This document shows positions 1 through 12,538 of a stretch of 64,000 bases of DNA, one piece after another. The stretch spans positions 43,667,030 through 43,731,029 of the forward strand of contig NC_044560.1 of assembly GCF_007565055.1 (NCBI RefSeq), in the 5' to 3' direction. The notes beneath the pieces were generated by a model. It made no database searches. It was not told the origin of the DNA and was given only the letters and a program-made list of their open reading frames with translations. Source of the stretch: Rhinopithecus roxellana (taxonomy: Eukaryota; Chordata; Mammalia; Primates; Cercopithecidae). The position numbers and the translations under genes were made by a program. Positions within the stretch are counted from its first letter, which is position 1; every line of letters starts with the position of its first letter.

Positions 1-51
1 AATAGTTTTAAATCACTACCTGACACTTGCTATGGGTAACTATGAAGAAAA

Positions 52-365
52 CACCTCAGCCTCCTGAGTAGCTGGGACCACAGGTGCATGCCATCATGCC
101 CAGCTAATTTTCGTATTTTTAGTAGACATGGGGTTTCACCATGTTGCCCAGGCTGGTCTCGAACTCCTGACTTCAAGTGATCCTCCTGCCTCAGCCTCCC
201 AAAGTGGTGGGATTACAGACATGAGCCCCAGTTTTTGTATTTTTAGTAGACATGGGGTTTTACCTTGTTGCCCAGGCTGGTCTCGAACCCCTGACTTCAA
301 GTGATCCTCCTGCCTCAGCCTCCCAAAGTGGTGGGATTACAAACATGAGGCCCAGCGCCAGGCCC
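52..365 (-). mobile_element. Alu (partial) with internal duplication
   Basis: The antisense Alu runs from CTCAGCCTCCTGAGTAGCTGGG to the GGCCC end. The right part is duplicated in tandem. Confidence 0.85.
108..355 (-). repeat. 124-bp tandem duplication inside an Alu
   Basis: Copy 1 (108-231) and copy 2 (232-355) share private variants such as GTAGACATGGGG, CTTCAAGTGATCC and AAAGTGGTGGG. They therefore arose by duplication and not by two Alu insertions. Confidence 0.85.
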
Positions 366-394
366 AAAGAAAATTCTGAATCCAGTATAATTGG

Positions 395-595
395 TCAAGT
401 ACATACTCTTCAGGGCCAGACTGCCTGAGTTCAAATCCTGGCACCACTACTTAAAGGCTATAAGACTTCTGTCACATATATTTTTGCCTCAGTCAAGTTT
501 GTGTCTCAGTTTCTTCATCAATAAAATGGGAATAATATCACTTAGGGTTATTTTGAAAGTTGTATGTGATTAACATAATATGTATAAAGGACTTG
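395..595 (+). mobile_element. MIR SINE
   Basis: GACTGCCTGAGTTCAAATCCTGGCACCACTAC, CTCAGTTTCTTCATCAATAAAATGGG and ATAAAGGACTTGG follow the MIR tRNA-related head, core and tail. Confidence 0.8.
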
Positions 596-680
596 GAATG
601 ATGCTTCTTTGCAAATTTCATTCAAGAACATGGAGATCTAAGTATTTGTTTCTATGTGCCAAGGGTTGTTCTAGACCATT

Positions 681-980
681 TCTTTTTTGTTTTTGTTTTG
701 GAGACAGGGTCTCACTCTGTCACTGAGGCTGAAGTGCAGTGGTGTGATCACAGCTCACTGCAGCCTTCACCTCCCAGACTCAAGCAATTCTCCCGCCTCA
801 GCCTCCAGAGTAGCTGAGACTACAGGCACATGCCACCATGCCTGGCTAATTTTTTTTTTTTGTAGAGATGGGATCTCATCATGTTGCCCAGGTTGGTCTC
901 AAACTCTTGAGTTCAAGGGATCCTCCTGCCTGGGCCTCCCAAAGTGTTGGGATTACAGGCATGAGCCACGGCACCTGGCC
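681..980 (-). mobile_element. AluJ/S
   Basis: Antisense Alu, T-rich start to CACCTGGCC. TTCTAGA occurs on both sides as a short duplication. Confidence 0.9.
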
Positions 981-1029
981 GATTCTAGAAAGTTTATATA
1001 CATGAATTCATCAAATGCTCACAAATATC

Positions 1030-1195
1030 TATGAAGTCTAGGGTATAATATTCCCTATTTCTTAAATGAGGAAACTGAAACAGAGAGATTAAGTAACTTA
1101 CCCAAAGTAACTGAGTTAATATGTTATACAGCCTAGACTCAACTTCAAGCAAGTTGGCTCCAGTTCATTTTCTTAATCACTACACACTGCTTCTT
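1030..1195 (-). mobile_element. MIR SINE
   Basis: CTTAAATGAGGAAACTGAAACAGAGAG and AAGTAACTTACCCAAAGTAACTGAG are the reverse complement of the MIR core. Confidence 0.7.
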
Positions 1196-1439
1196 AATGT
1201 TTGTGAGCATTTCCTTGAAGAGAAACATTTTGCGTGTTAGCGTACACGCTGCTGAAACATGATGCTAGCACCTGTAAAAAAGGGATAGGTTCTTACTAAA
1301 GAACTGAGCTGATGACTGTAAGGAAATACCTGGTTCTGCTCTGTATAACCACCACTTCCTTTAGGTACTGTATCTCTAACTAACTAAAAACTTAGTTTCT
1401 ATGTGGCTGCTTCCTACCAAACTATAAGCATCCTTTAAT

Positions 1440-1760
1440 TCCATACCTCCTCACCAGTCAGCTTCCTTTCCTCTCTCCCAGACCTTCTCCCTCCCCTAAT
1501 GCATCCTAGACACAATTCCGAGAGACCTTCTGAAAACACAAGGTGGCACAAGTCACTACCTTGCTGACACCACAGTGTGTTCCTTGGTTTGTAGGATGGC
1601 CTGGATGATTACTCCTTAGGATAGCATTCAAAGTCTCTCTGATCTAGCCAGAAACTACTTCTCAACCTTACCTCCCACTCTCATTTCCTTATCGTTCATC
1701 CTTTGACCCCTTGTCTGTGCCAGGCACAGAGTCAAGTGCAACTGTGGTTCCTACCCTCCC
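1440..1760 (+). mobile_element. L2 fragment
   Basis: The pattern GACCTTCTGAAAACACAAGGTGGCAC..AGGATAGCATTCAAAGTCTC..TCTGATCTAGCCAGA follows the L2 ORF2-end consensus at low identity. Confidence 0.5.
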
Positions 1761-3660
1761 ACAATCTACAGACTCGTGGAGGAAAGACAGAATAGAACAC
1801 AGAGGTGGACACTCCAATCTGACCTCAGGTCCGAAAGAAGCTTACCACACTGGAGTTGGGCTTCTGAAGGGCTAGCAAAAGTTGGCTGGAAGAAACACCC
1901 TTCAGTTTGTGTGTTCCTCTAAGTAGCTTTCCCTGATCATTTTTCTCCTATCTTACCTTGAGAGTTAATCCCCACTTCTGTAATCCACCAGCACATGGGC
2001 TAAAGCTAGTCCATTCAGTGTCTGTAGTACAGAGGTGTTCCCTGTGGGCAGAGGCAGCCCTATGGGCCCCCAGCTGAGTAAACACACTGTGAATATGCAC
2101 ACATTTCAAGATGTTCATTTCTCCAGGCAGACTCAGCCGTGTGCTGGGCAGAACCATGGTTGGACTGCAGGCCCCGCACACCCCTTAGCCAGGTTCCCCC
2201 CGACAGGTCACGATTTGTACAATCATATGCAGTGGCCTTGTACCTTTACCTGACATTTCACTCCTCCAGTGGGACAGCCATTGTTTACAAATCCTCCAGA
2301 GCAGATTATAATCCCCTTGAGGCCAGAGGCTATCTTAACAGTCAAGCGAGAGCCACTCTACTTGAGATGAAGAATTATCATACCTTTAAACTTTTCCACC
2401 TTCCCATCCATAGGACCCTACAAATTATTAGATGAACTCCTCACTACACCCTTTACCGTATCTTATGTATTGTATCGTTCACCCCTGACAGTCACGGTCA
2501 TGACTTTCAGGCAATTAAGACTCAGAAAAGCCTTCTCAACAAATGAAACATCATGTGCAGCAATGTTTTCTTTAAATGCTATCATATAGTCTGATTCTTT
2601 GGCAAGCCTTGATAACTGAGGAAAAGTACTGAATTAAGCATTCTTTTACCTGATTAGACTACATAAGTGGACATTTGGTGCATACTGCCCTTGGTGCTCA
2701 CAACTATTGCTTCAGTCTACACAAGTTGGTGCAGAAAGATCATTACCACAGGTTGTGTTTGGATCCCAAGCCTAATCTCTTAACAAGGAAGGATCTGTTT
2801 CCACAAGTGGATGCTTGCTCCTCCTGAAGCTATCTGACATTCTTAAACACCCACAAAACGCATGAGTCAACTCTGAAAGACTTCTGAGATTAGGATTCCA
2901 AAGTATTCTCTGACAGAAGCAGCAGAAAGGTTAGCATTAAGGAAATGATTTACCGTTTTTAACATATAGGTACACGGAAGTCACCTCAAGGGAGGTTGTA
3001 CAAGGCTTCACCAACAAAACCCAACTGCTTCTCTTTGAGCCATCTTTTCTGGGTGTCTGTGTGACACAGATAAACTTTACCCTAAAAGTGTCCTAATAAA
3101 CCCCAAGCCAGTAGGGATTTGTAAGCTATTTCTAAAGAAGGTAACAAAGACAGGTTTATAACTTATTTAATATAATTTTTAAAACATTGAAACTATAAAG
3201 ACTATAATCCTACTCATTTTTGTTCCTTTGGACATTAGACTAGTATGCTCGTGGCATCAAGTCACCGATCACTGGTCTCTGAGGGAAAAGAGACCTCACA
3301 TGGAATACATCTGTCTTCAATACCTTTCCTTTGCCATTTAGTCTGCAATATTTAGCTCACGATAGGGGCAATTATTGTTGGTCTTCAACCAAAGGAAGTT
3401 GAAGCCAACATTACTCAAATCTGTGATCTGCACAATCGATTATTACCTAAGTCAAAAGCAGATTAATAGTAAAATGAAAAATTATTTAACCTAGATTTGA
3501 GCTCAAAAGTACAAATGTGCATCTCTTAATCACTAATTGTGAGATTAAAAATAAAAGAATTTGTAATATGATTTATTTCCTGACATTTGCATTTTATCAA
3601 GGGACAATCCCTTTTTAAAAACACTGAAACACTGGAATGGCTTCACACCGAGGCAATGGC
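1761..3660. other. AK4 intron, no feature recognised
   Basis: Mixed-composition sequence without Alu, LTR or convincing coding frames. Overlapping short frames at 1948-2435 lack any family resemblance. Confidence 0.6.
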
Positions 3661-3689
3661 ATATATGATACCAGGAACTACTACTGCCA

Positions 3690-3825
3690 GGGTGGGAATC
3701 AGGAGTCCCAGCTCTTTGTTCTGCTTTCAACTCACTGCCCACAGGACTCTGGACACAGCAATGTATTTCACTTACCATGGCCTCAAGTTTCCTCATCTGC
3801 AAGAAAGAGGTAGACTGTTGGACCT
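3690..3825 (+). mobile_element. MIR fragment
   Basis: GAGTCCCAGCTCTTTGTTCTGC and CCTCAAGTTTCCTCATCTGCAAGAAAG fit the MIR core at low identity. Confidence 0.45.
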
Positions 3826-3829
3826 CTGC

Positions 3830-5600
3830 TGTCTCTGTGGTGGCACTTCAATTCCCTGCATTTGGGGCCTTGTGTGAAGGGTAGAGGACTAGCCTCCCCA
3901 CACTAGCTTCCCTTAAACCACAGAGGTTCCATCTCTGTAGTGAGGAGGGGACTTTACAGACTAAGAGTCTCCCGGCATTTACAGGCAGCGAAAGCAACTG
4001 ATCATCATGACCATTCTAAACGTGAGGGTTGGAGTCAGGACGGGAACTCAGGCCTGAATCATCGGTTAGTGTTCTTTTTACCATTCCTTCCCTAGAACAC
4101 TTCCTGAGAATAAGGGCCAATGCTTTGTGAGGCCTCTTCACTCTTTTCTCTCTAGCCAGACTGGATATTTATATTCACTTAGTCTAATTTTGTATCCAGG
4201 GTCCAGAAATGTGTTGGCAGTGGATATGTTTCTATAATAGCCAAGATAAAAAGATGCATGGACAACAGCCATGACTTTGGGTAGGGGAGGGGCTGGCATT
4301 ACTGAAAAAGAAGGTGATCCAATCTCTAAGCACAAAGGATATCCAGCCAATTCTTTCTCCTTAGGTTTTCTCATTCCGCCAGCAGATCAATTATTATTTG
4401 ATCCTTCATATTTATTCAAAGAATAAAACAGTACAGTAACCTTCTTTTAAAACTAAATAAGTCATGAAAGTAAAAGATACTGGAGCTTCATAAGCCAAAA
4501 AATTTTGGACGTCCTATGTCAAGAGCATTTTCTTGGCCCAAGATAGGAACCCATGCATTCATAAACACACCATGAACATCTGGTGTAATACCACATGCGG
4601 CTTTATATAAGCAGCAGAGGAGAAAAGCAGATTGGGATGAATGCAACAGAAGTTGGGCAAGGGAGCAAATAGGAAAACGGCAAGTAATCTGAAAGATTTG
4701 CCAAAATCACAGAAGAGTTTTAAACCCAGAATGTTTAACCGTCTCCTCAAGCTCATGTTCTGCAAATCTGCCTTGGTATCCACTATAGCAGGCACTTTCA
4801 GCCCTACAGAGTAGGATTACACTGGAAATCTCAGGGGACCTCTGGATTTTCTTACTCTGTAAAAACCACAAAACAGCCTCCCTGTAACCTGAGCATAGCC
4901 CAAGTGCTAGCTGCATTCAGAGGATAAGGACGAATGTCACTTTTAAAGCAACACAAATAGTAATCCCTTGCCATTGCACAAGGCCCAGAGTGTGAATCTA
5001 TCCGGCTGTGCCATGCACCTTGTTGGCTGCCTCCCTGAGCAGGATCTTGGCTGCAGCTCAGCAGAAGCAAGGCTGCTATTCTCCAGTGCCATCTGCTCAC
5101 ACAGGATGGATTGCTACTGCTGCCCATGAGAGTCTTCCCTGTCTCTCTCTGTAGTAACTCTGGCAATGCCCTGTTAGAGAACTACAGCAAGGGCTCCAAA
5201 AATGTGTGCTGCTCAGCAACCTCCTGAAGGGAAATGGGAACAGGGAGGGAGCTGATGCGGACACTCTTCTGACAGGACTGCCTCAGCTCTCAGCAAAGTC
5301 AAGCAGTCCACTGAGCAGGCCAACATGCAATCGTCCTTCAACAGCTAGCAAGCACAACGATACCAGTGGCAACAGTAATGAAACACTTAGGAAGTACCCG
5401 ACCAGGGGTTGTCAAATTAAGGTCATGACCACTATTTTGGTTGTTTAAAATAAAAAGTGTTTGGCACACAAAAAAGAGAAAATATTATAAATTCTTAAAA
5501 TGTGTTTCACTTAACTGCAGGGTTAGGCTAATTCCTACCGTGAAGCACATTAAAAATAAATATCCATAAAAATTTTTAAAAGAAAAAATAAATAAGCAAA
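3830..5600. other. AK4 intron, no feature recognised
   Basis: Unique-looking sequence. Short frames (for example 4852-5166 minus) show no known domain. Confidence 0.6.
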
Positions 5601-5604
5601 TATT

Positions 5605-5790
5605 GGGCCAAGTATTTTTATAATCCCTTGTACGTATTATCTCAATTAATTCTTTCAACAACCATATGAAGTAGTACCATTATTATTCTTGGTTTGTGGT
5701 TGAAGAAATAGAAAGTGTTTGAGTAACTTGCCTGGCTGGCTTCCCAGGCAATGTGGTTCCAAAGCCTGAACGCTTAACACGTGTCCTACA
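5605..5790 (-). mobile_element. MIR SINE
   Basis: ATTATCTCAATTAATTCTTTCAACAACCATATGAAGTAG, GAGTAACTTGCCTGGC and AACGCTTAACACG are the reverse of the MIR consensus. Confidence 0.7.
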
Positions 5791-6388
5791 ACAAGTGGCT
5801 CCCTAGACCCTGTGTCCAAAGCCTTCCCTCACTTCCTCAAGCAATTTCTCTCACACCATAATTCTTTGTTCAACCATCTGTCCCTGTCCCCTTGTGAACG
5901 AGAACATCTCAAGGACAGGTCTTGTTGTGCTGAGTGACTTAAACAAAGGATCAGGGAGCAAAGGATCCCATAAGTACAAAATTTTAAATTAAGTGAGTAA
6001 ATGAAGAATGGAAAAAGAAAAAAGAAGGCAAATTGTAGCCAAGAAAAAAATAATAATAATCCCTGACACTCGAGGGTCTGTCTTTGCCAAAGGGAAATTC
6101 AGTCTCTGAATTTAAGAAAGAAAATTAAGAAAACTCAGTCTCTGAATTAAGAAAACAAGTTCCTTGCATTCTTAGAGAGACTTGGGGGAAAATAAACTTC
6201 ACCTAAAAATTTAATCAGGTTGAAAAAAAAACAACTGGAGTGTCAAAACATCTGCCTATGCTTTGTTCTGGGCCCTTCATTCAGGAAAAACAATTTAATG
6301 AGTTTTTGGATCAATAAAGGTAAGGCTAGGGTTTATTTGGGGGGTTGAGGGTGAAGAGGGAAACATTGTGGATTAGAAAGCCAAATCC
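5791..6388. other. AK4 intron, no feature recognised
   Basis: A-rich unique sequence with a small local repeat (CAGTCTCTGAATTAAG twice near 6100-6150). Confidence 0.55.
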
Positions 6389-6710
6389 GGCCGGGCGCGG
6401 TGGCTCAAGCCTGTAATCCCAGCACTTTGGGAGGCTGAGACGGGCGGATCACGAGGTCAGGAGATCGAGACCATCCTGGCTAACACGGTGAAACCCCGTC
6501 TCTACTAAAAAATACAAAAAACTAGCCGGGTGAGGTTGCGGGCGCCTGTAGTCCCAGCTACTTGGAGGCTGAGGCAGGAGAATGGCGGGAACCCGGGAGG
6601 CGGAGCTTGCAGTGAGCTGAGATCCGGCCACTGCACTCCAGCCTAGGTGACAGAGCGAGACTCCGTCTCAAAAAAAAAAATAAAAAATAAAAAAAATAAA
6701 AAAAAAAAAA
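6389..6710 (+). mobile_element. AluY, Old World monkey type
   Basis: Full-length, with CTCAAGCC and AACTAGCCGGGTGAGG. Flanked by AGAAAGCCAAATCC at about 6375-6388 and 6711-6724, a perfect target duplication that marks a young insertion. Confidence 0.95.
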
Positions 6711-6969
6711 AGAAAGCCAAATCCTTCTGGTATTGGAGGACTGAAAGCTGAGAGACAGAAAAAGAACAGAATCTCCAGAAGGGAAAAGAGCAAGAAATCA
6801 ATGAGCTAACCTAAGCCAGGAGAGGGGCAGGCAGTGGCTGAAGGGGTGTGTGGGGAATGGCTGATAGGTTTTTAGGATACTGGTGTCTAACTGGCCATGT
6901 CAAGTCCCTTGCACCAGACTTTAATCTCCATCACCCCAAACCTTAATACAACCACCTTACCTAAGTAGT

Positions 6970-7254
6970 GTTTTTTTTTTCTTTTGAGACGGGGTCTCAC
7001 TTTGTTACCCAGACTGGAGGGTAGTGGCGCGATTATGCCTCACTGCATCCTGGACTTCCCAGGTTCAGGGGATCCTGCCACCCTCAGTCTCCTAAGTAGC
7101 TGGGACTGTAGGCGTGTGTCACCACGCCTGGCTAATTTTTTTTGTATTGTGTAGAGATGAGGTTCTACCATGCTGCCCAGGCTGATCTCGAACTCCTGAG
7201 CACAAGTGATCTGCCCACCTTGGCCTCCCACAGTACTGGGATTACAGGTATGAG
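6970..7254 (-). mobile_element. AluJ
   Basis: Antisense Alu with many old substitutions. It lacks the last bases of the 5' end. Confidence 0.85.
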
Positions 7255-7701
7255 TAGTGCTTTGGGAGAAGGAAAGAAGGGTCGGGTCCAACATGGGATG
7301 AAGTCATACAGAAAAGGCAGCCTTTCCAAGGAAAGACTGAAACGCAGAAGTGAAAAATTACAGAAGCATGCAATCTGAGGAACAGGTGACCAAGGAGAAT
7401 ACCCAGTACTAGAGATGTGGTGTGGAGTGCTGTGAAGCCACTGAGTAAAGGATGAGGGCCCGAGTCTTTCTAATTTGGTAGATAAAGCTGGAGGACAGGG
7501 ACAACTGATCTCCTGTTAAGTGAGAAAGTTATATGTTAACTCTGTGCTGCAAGCCAGGTGCCACAGACTGTTAACCAGGGTCACTAATATCCTCCACCAT
7601 GAGAACACATCTACTCCCATATGGTGTAGCCACTACCACGCCACACACCATAATGATTCAGTACTGACAACCAAGATTTGTGGTTCTAAAATCTCTTGCT
7701 A

Positions 7702-7979
7702 GGCCGGGCGTGGTGACTCAGGCCTGTAATCCCAGCACTTTGGGAGGTCAAGACAGGTGGATCACTTGAGGTCAGGCGTTCGAGACCAGCCTGGCCAACA
7801 TGGTGAAACCCCGTCTCTACTAAAAATGCAAAAACTTAGCCAGGCATGGTGGCACATGCCTGCAATCCCAACTACCTGAGAGGCTGAGACAGGAGAATCG
7901 CTTGAACTCAGAAGGTGGAGGTTGCAGTGAGCACAGATCATACCATTGCACCCCAGCCTGGGCAACAGAGTGAGAGCTC

Positions 7980-8010
<31 letters not shown>
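7702..8010 (+). mobile_element. AluS
   Basis: Starts GGCCGGGCGTGGTGACTC and ends in an A run of about 27. CTCTTGCT is repeated on both sides. Confidence 0.92.
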
Positions 8011-8700
8011 GCTCTTGCTGGCCAAGATGGCCCAGAAGTAGAAATAGTAACGAGGAAGAGAAGAAAGCATTGGATTTCGTCTTGCAACTCTGGAAGTTTT
8101 ACTCTACTAATTAATCTAAAAACGAGCTGATAAAATTACCCAATAGGAAACCTCAAACTCTGCCAGATTTTGCTTTCTGGGTAGGACCATCTATTCCCAC
8201 AGTTGTCTCTATTCCAATATGAGTTCCTGGATATCTGAGGGTGTTTCCATCATAAATCAAACTGCCTGCAGTGCATTAGGCCCTCGATTTCCATCAGTAA
8301 GTTTATTCTATACCCAAGTCTCTGCATCTTATTTGATTCCATATTGCTATTCCAAATAACACATGCATGAAATTGAATGCTCCACCAGATATACTAATTT
8401 TAGAGTCACTTTAAAATTGTCACACTTTCTCCACCACCAAATAAAAGGAGGAAAACAAAGCAGGCATATATAATTCAGCAGCTGCCACAGCTGCTCTCTA
8501 AAAACTGGTACAAGGAAGGTGACATATTTGAGACAAGAATATCCCCTCCCTTTTTTATTTTCATTTAACACTAAACCAGAAGATACCTGCAGTCTTTAAA
8601 GATGATCAAATTGGTGCAGTAGAGCTACTTCACCAGGGAAGTAATGTCTGGCATCAGTCAACAAACAAAAGTTATGTTTTAAAAAGCGTAAAGTTTACGT
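8011..8700. other. AK4 intron, nothing recognised
   Basis: Unique sequence between an AluS and the AT-rich palindrome. Confidence 0.55.
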
Positions 8701-8807
8701 TTTAAACACATTCCACTTCCCAAATACATATATACATACACACATTATATAATATTATATGTAACATACATATGTATATATATTTGGGAAGTGGAATGAG
8801 TTTAAAA
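8701..8807. repeat. AT-rich inverted repeat (hairpin) around CATTCCACTTCCCAAATA
   Basis: TTTAAACACATTCCACTTCC at 8701-8720 and onward to 8734 is mirrored as its reverse complement at about 8771-8807 (TATTTGGGAAGTGGAATGAG). The central 37 bases are almost pure A/T. The arms of about 34 bp have very few mismatches, so the strands can form a cruciform. Confidence 0.85.
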
Positions 8808-8834
8808 TATATATATAATTATATATATTATATA

Positions 8835-8926
8835 GTTGAGACTCCATCTCAACTATATATATAAAGTATATACAATATATAATAATGTATTTTTTATATA
8901 TATGTATATAGTTGAGATGGAGTCTC
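8835..8926. repeat. Nested inverted copies of an Alu start (GTTGAGATGGAGTCTC)
   Basis: GAGACTCCATCTCAAC at 8838-8853 is the exact reverse complement of GTTGAGATGGAGTCTC at 8911-8926, the tail-side edge of the Alu at 8912-9188. GTTGAGACTCCATCTCAAC is itself a short hairpin. The spacer is a TA-rich run. Confidence 0.85.
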
Positions 8927-9188
8927 TCTCTGTTGCTCAGGCTGGAGTGCAGTGGCACGATCTTGGCTCACTTTAACCTCTGCACCTGGGTTCAAGCAAT
9001 TCTCACGTCTCAGTCTACCGAGTAGCTGGGATTATAGGCATATGCCACCATGCTAATTTTTTATTTTTAGTAGAGATAGGGTTTCACCACGTTGGCCAGG
9101 CTGGTCTTAAACTCCTGACCTCAAGTGATCCACCCACTTCAGCCTCCCAAAGTGCTGGGATTAGAGGCAGAAGCCACCATGCCCGGCC
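8912..9188 (-). mobile_element. AluS, tail replaced by TA-rich palindrome
   Basis: Antisense Alu whose usual T-run is missing. In its place stands the palindromic TA-rich region 8701-8911. Confidence 0.9.
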
Positions 9189-9369
9189 CTAAGTATATAA
9201 TTAGATTCCACTTCTTTGTAACTTAAAGACATGACAATCTTCAGATAAATTTAAACCTAATAAAATCCAATGATAGCTGCTATGGTGATTATCAGTCTGT
9301 TCAGCCCTATATATTTTATGCAAAGCATCAACAACATTCGTTTTACCTGATCTTTTAAGAGCAACTACT

Positions 9370-9690
9370 GGCTGGGTGTGGTGATCACGCCTGTAATCCC
9401 ATCACTTTGGGAGGCGGAGGCAGGCAGATCAGGAGGTCAAGAGTTTGAGACCAGCCTGGCCATTTAGTGAAACCCTGTCTACTGAAAAAACAAAATTAGC
9501 TTGGCATGATGGTGGGCGCCTGTAGTCCCAGCTACTAGGGAGGCTGAGGCGGGAGAATCACTTGACCAGGGAGGTGGAGGCTGCAGTGCGGAGATTGTGC
9601 CACTGCACTCCAGCCTAGGCAGCAGAGGGAGACTCCGTCTCAAAAAACAATAATAATAATTTAAAAATAAATAAAATAAAAATAAAAAAG
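9370..9690 (+). mobile_element. AluS
   Basis: Starts GGCTGGGTGTGGTG. The A-rich tail is interrupted by T. AGCAACTA occurs before and after. Confidence 0.9.
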
Positions 9691-9745
9691 CAACTATTTC
9701 CAAAACACGGAATAAGTCTATAACCAAAAAAAAAAAAAAAAAAAA

Positions 9746-10045
9746 AGGCCTATAATTACACCTGTAATCCCAGCACTTTGGGAGGTTGAGGCAAGCAGAC
9801 TGCTTAAGTCCAGGACTTCCAGACTAGCCTGGGCAATACGGTGAGACCCTATCTGTACAAAACAAAAACAAAAATAAACCAAGCATGGTAGCATGTGCCT
9901 GTAGTCCCAGCTACTCAGGAGGCTGAAGTTGGAGGATCTCTTGAGCAAAAGGTGGAGGCAGCAGTAAGCCATGATAGTGCCACTGCACTCCAGCCTGGAT
10001 GCGAAAGCAAGACCTTGACTCAAAAAAAAAAGGAAGAAGAAGAAA
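9746..10045 (+). mobile_element. AluJ
   Basis: Begins within GGCCTATAATTACACCTGTAATCCC after an A-run. Old AluJ-type substitutions (TAAGTCCAGGACTTCC). Confidence 0.85.
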
Positions 10046-11149
10046 AGACAGACCAATAATTAGAACAGCAATGACACCCTAACAAGGAAGATGCCTAGCC
10101 TGAAACCCTTAACAGAGGGCTGCTCTGCCTTGCATAACACTTGAACTATCAAGAACGAAGCTTTAAATAGTTGATTCTGCAAACTTTTTTGGCCTTTCAC
10201 TAGTCACTAACGATGTGACAGATTTCCAAGATATAACTAAAGGCAAGAAACAGAACCAGTATTACAGGAAGATCCTATCATCATAATTTAACTTCTAGAA
10301 ACACCACAGTGAGTTCCTGGCTCCCGTCACTTAGAACATCTCGCGCCGACTAACAGCAGTTCCAGCTAGAGCTCAGCCACCATCTGTGGCTGTCTTTCAC
10401 AATCTCAGCCATAAAGGAAAAGCAATGTTTCAAACGTGCTGTTTGGTTTGGCTAGGCTCCTCTACGCATAAGCTAAGTGCACCTATTTTTCATTTTCTGG
10501 GATCTGAGCTCCAGCAGTGTTTGAAACATGACATTCAAAGCACCATTTAACAGAAGACAAGAAAGAATGACATCCTCTAATACCTTAAAACTGATCTTAA
10601 TTATGAGATTTGGATTGGGACTCTGAGACAACCTAACAGAAAATGTCCTGGGGCTGGGGGGCAGAGGGGTGGCAGGACTTTCCATGAGGCACTAAAATTC
10701 ATGTCCTCTACAAAACTAACCCTAGAGTAATCGCTACTAACAACAAATACCAATACACTGGCCTCACACCACCTAGGGTGAGGGAGTGAGGGACTGTGAG
10801 CAAAGAATTGAAGAGGGGCTGCACGTACACATAAAACCGGCCAACCAATGACCAAGAAAAAATAATACTTTAACGTAATACTTTTAAACATGCCCAAAAA
10901 ATCCATGATAAAAAAAAACTACGGAAAGTTTAAATGCAAATAGGATCCGACCCTACTTCACCCTCATCCTGACCAGGCCAGATCTGGAATTTATTTGAAT
11001 TTTTGGTATGTTGTCCATTTTATCACATTAAACTATTATTTATCTTGATTACTGAGTGTTTTTGGTGCCCCCTTAAACTTTTCACTGGAAGAGAGTGCCT
11101 CAGCTTCACTCCCCTCGCCCTGCCCAGTATGCAAAGAATCTGTGTGATA
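10046..11149. other. AK4 intron, nothing recognised
   Basis: About 1.1 kb without repeats I can name. The overlapping minus frames (10473-10906) have no family resemblance. Confidence 0.55.
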
Positions 11150-11305
11150 CTAGAAAACCCTGTGCGCTAGCTCCACCATTACTCTCATTTACAAATGAGT
11201 AAACCCAAAACACTGGCTACTCTGCCCAAGGTCACAGAGCTAGCGTGGTCAAATCAGGATCTAAATCCAGAGCCTACACTCTTAAACACAACCACACTAC
11301 CTCTC
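11150..11305 (-). mobile_element. MIR SINE
   Basis: TTTACAAATGAGTAAACCC, GCCCAAGGTCACAGAGCTAGC and CAGAGCCTACACTCTTAAACACAACCACACTACC match MIR in reverse. Confidence 0.75.
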
Positions 11306-11476
11306 TGAGCTTTGCATCACCACGTCATTTGGTATAAATCAATACAGTTTTGGATTTTAGAAAATCCAGATATGTGGAAACAATCCAAACGAACTATAAT
11401 TAAAGATAATTTGGGGAAATTCAGTCATGAGTTGTTCACTGCTGAACAATATCCTGCAATATTTAGGCTAAGTTTT

Positions 11477-11782
11477 TCTTTTTTCTTTTTTTTTTTTTTT
11501 GAGACAGAGTCTCACTCTGCCAACCAGGCTGGGGTACAGTGGTACAATCATAGCTCACTGTATCCTTGAACTCCTGGGTTCAAGCAATCCTCCCATCTCA
11601 TCCACCCTAGTAGCTGGGACTACAGGGGTACACCACCACAGCCAGCTAATTGTTTTTATTTTTGTAGACACAGGGTCTTGCTACGTTGCCCAGGCTGGTC
11701 TCAGAAGTCCTGGCCTCAAGTGGTCCTCCCACCTCAGCCTGCCAAAGAGCTGGGATTACAGCCGTGGGCCACTACACCTGGC
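11477..11782 (-). mobile_element. AluJ/S
   Basis: Antisense Alu. AGGCTAAGT is present before the T-run and after the CTGGCC end as the target duplication. Confidence 0.92.
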
Positions 11783-12084
11783 CTAGGCTAAGTGTTATTT
11801 CCACCATGTTCCCAGCATTTTTGTCCTGCCATTGATTTTAGATAGCCATCTTATTCTTCAGCATAAGCCAAGGGAGAAAATCTCTGGCCAGACTCAAAGA
11901 GACAGGACTACAGATTTGAGTCCTGGAGTAGGTTGGTAGGTTCTGAGACAGCCCTGGTATGCACCCTCAAATACAGTAGGTAGGCTTTTGAGGCTGAGCT
12001 AGAGTGTGGCCTGCAGGACAGTGTTCAGAAGTACTTTCCAAATAATGTGTTTATTTAGAAAGAGAATAGAATATGGAGAGCAGG

Positions 12085-12538
12085 CTGGGTGTGGTGGCTC
12101 GAGTGTGGTGGCTGGTGCCTATAATCTCAGCACTTTGGGAGCCTAAGGAGGAGGGATCACCTGAGGCCAGGAGTTCAAGACCCACCTAGATAACATAACA
12201 CCGACCCTCATCTTTACAAAAACAAACAAAAAGAATATACAGGGCCAGGCACAGTGACTCACACTTGTAATCCCAGCACTTTGGGAGGCCGAGGCGGGTG
12301 AATCACCTGAAGTCAGGAGTTCAAGACCAGACTGATCAACATGGTAAAACCTCATCTCTACTAAAAACACAAAATTAGCTGGGCATGGTGGCACACGCTT
12401 GTAAGCCCAGCTACTTGGGAGGCTGAGGCAGGAGAATAGCTTGAACCTGGGAGGTGGAGGTTGCAGTAAGCTGAGATCGCACCATTGCACTCCAGCCTGG
12501 GCAACAAGAGCAAAACTGTCTCAAAAAAAAAAAAAATG
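12085..12538 (+). mobile_element. AluJ fragment followed by AluS
   Basis: 12085-12238 is an AluJ-type piece ending in AAACAAACAAAAAG. 12243-12538 is a full AluS starting GGCCAGGCACAGTGACTC. The two are head-to-tail. Confidence 0.85.

Noticed and set aside
687..1034. 115-codon frame and many similar frames along the window
   Set aside because: They are translations of Alu or other repeats, with recurring peptides such as SPRLECSG or GITGVSH.
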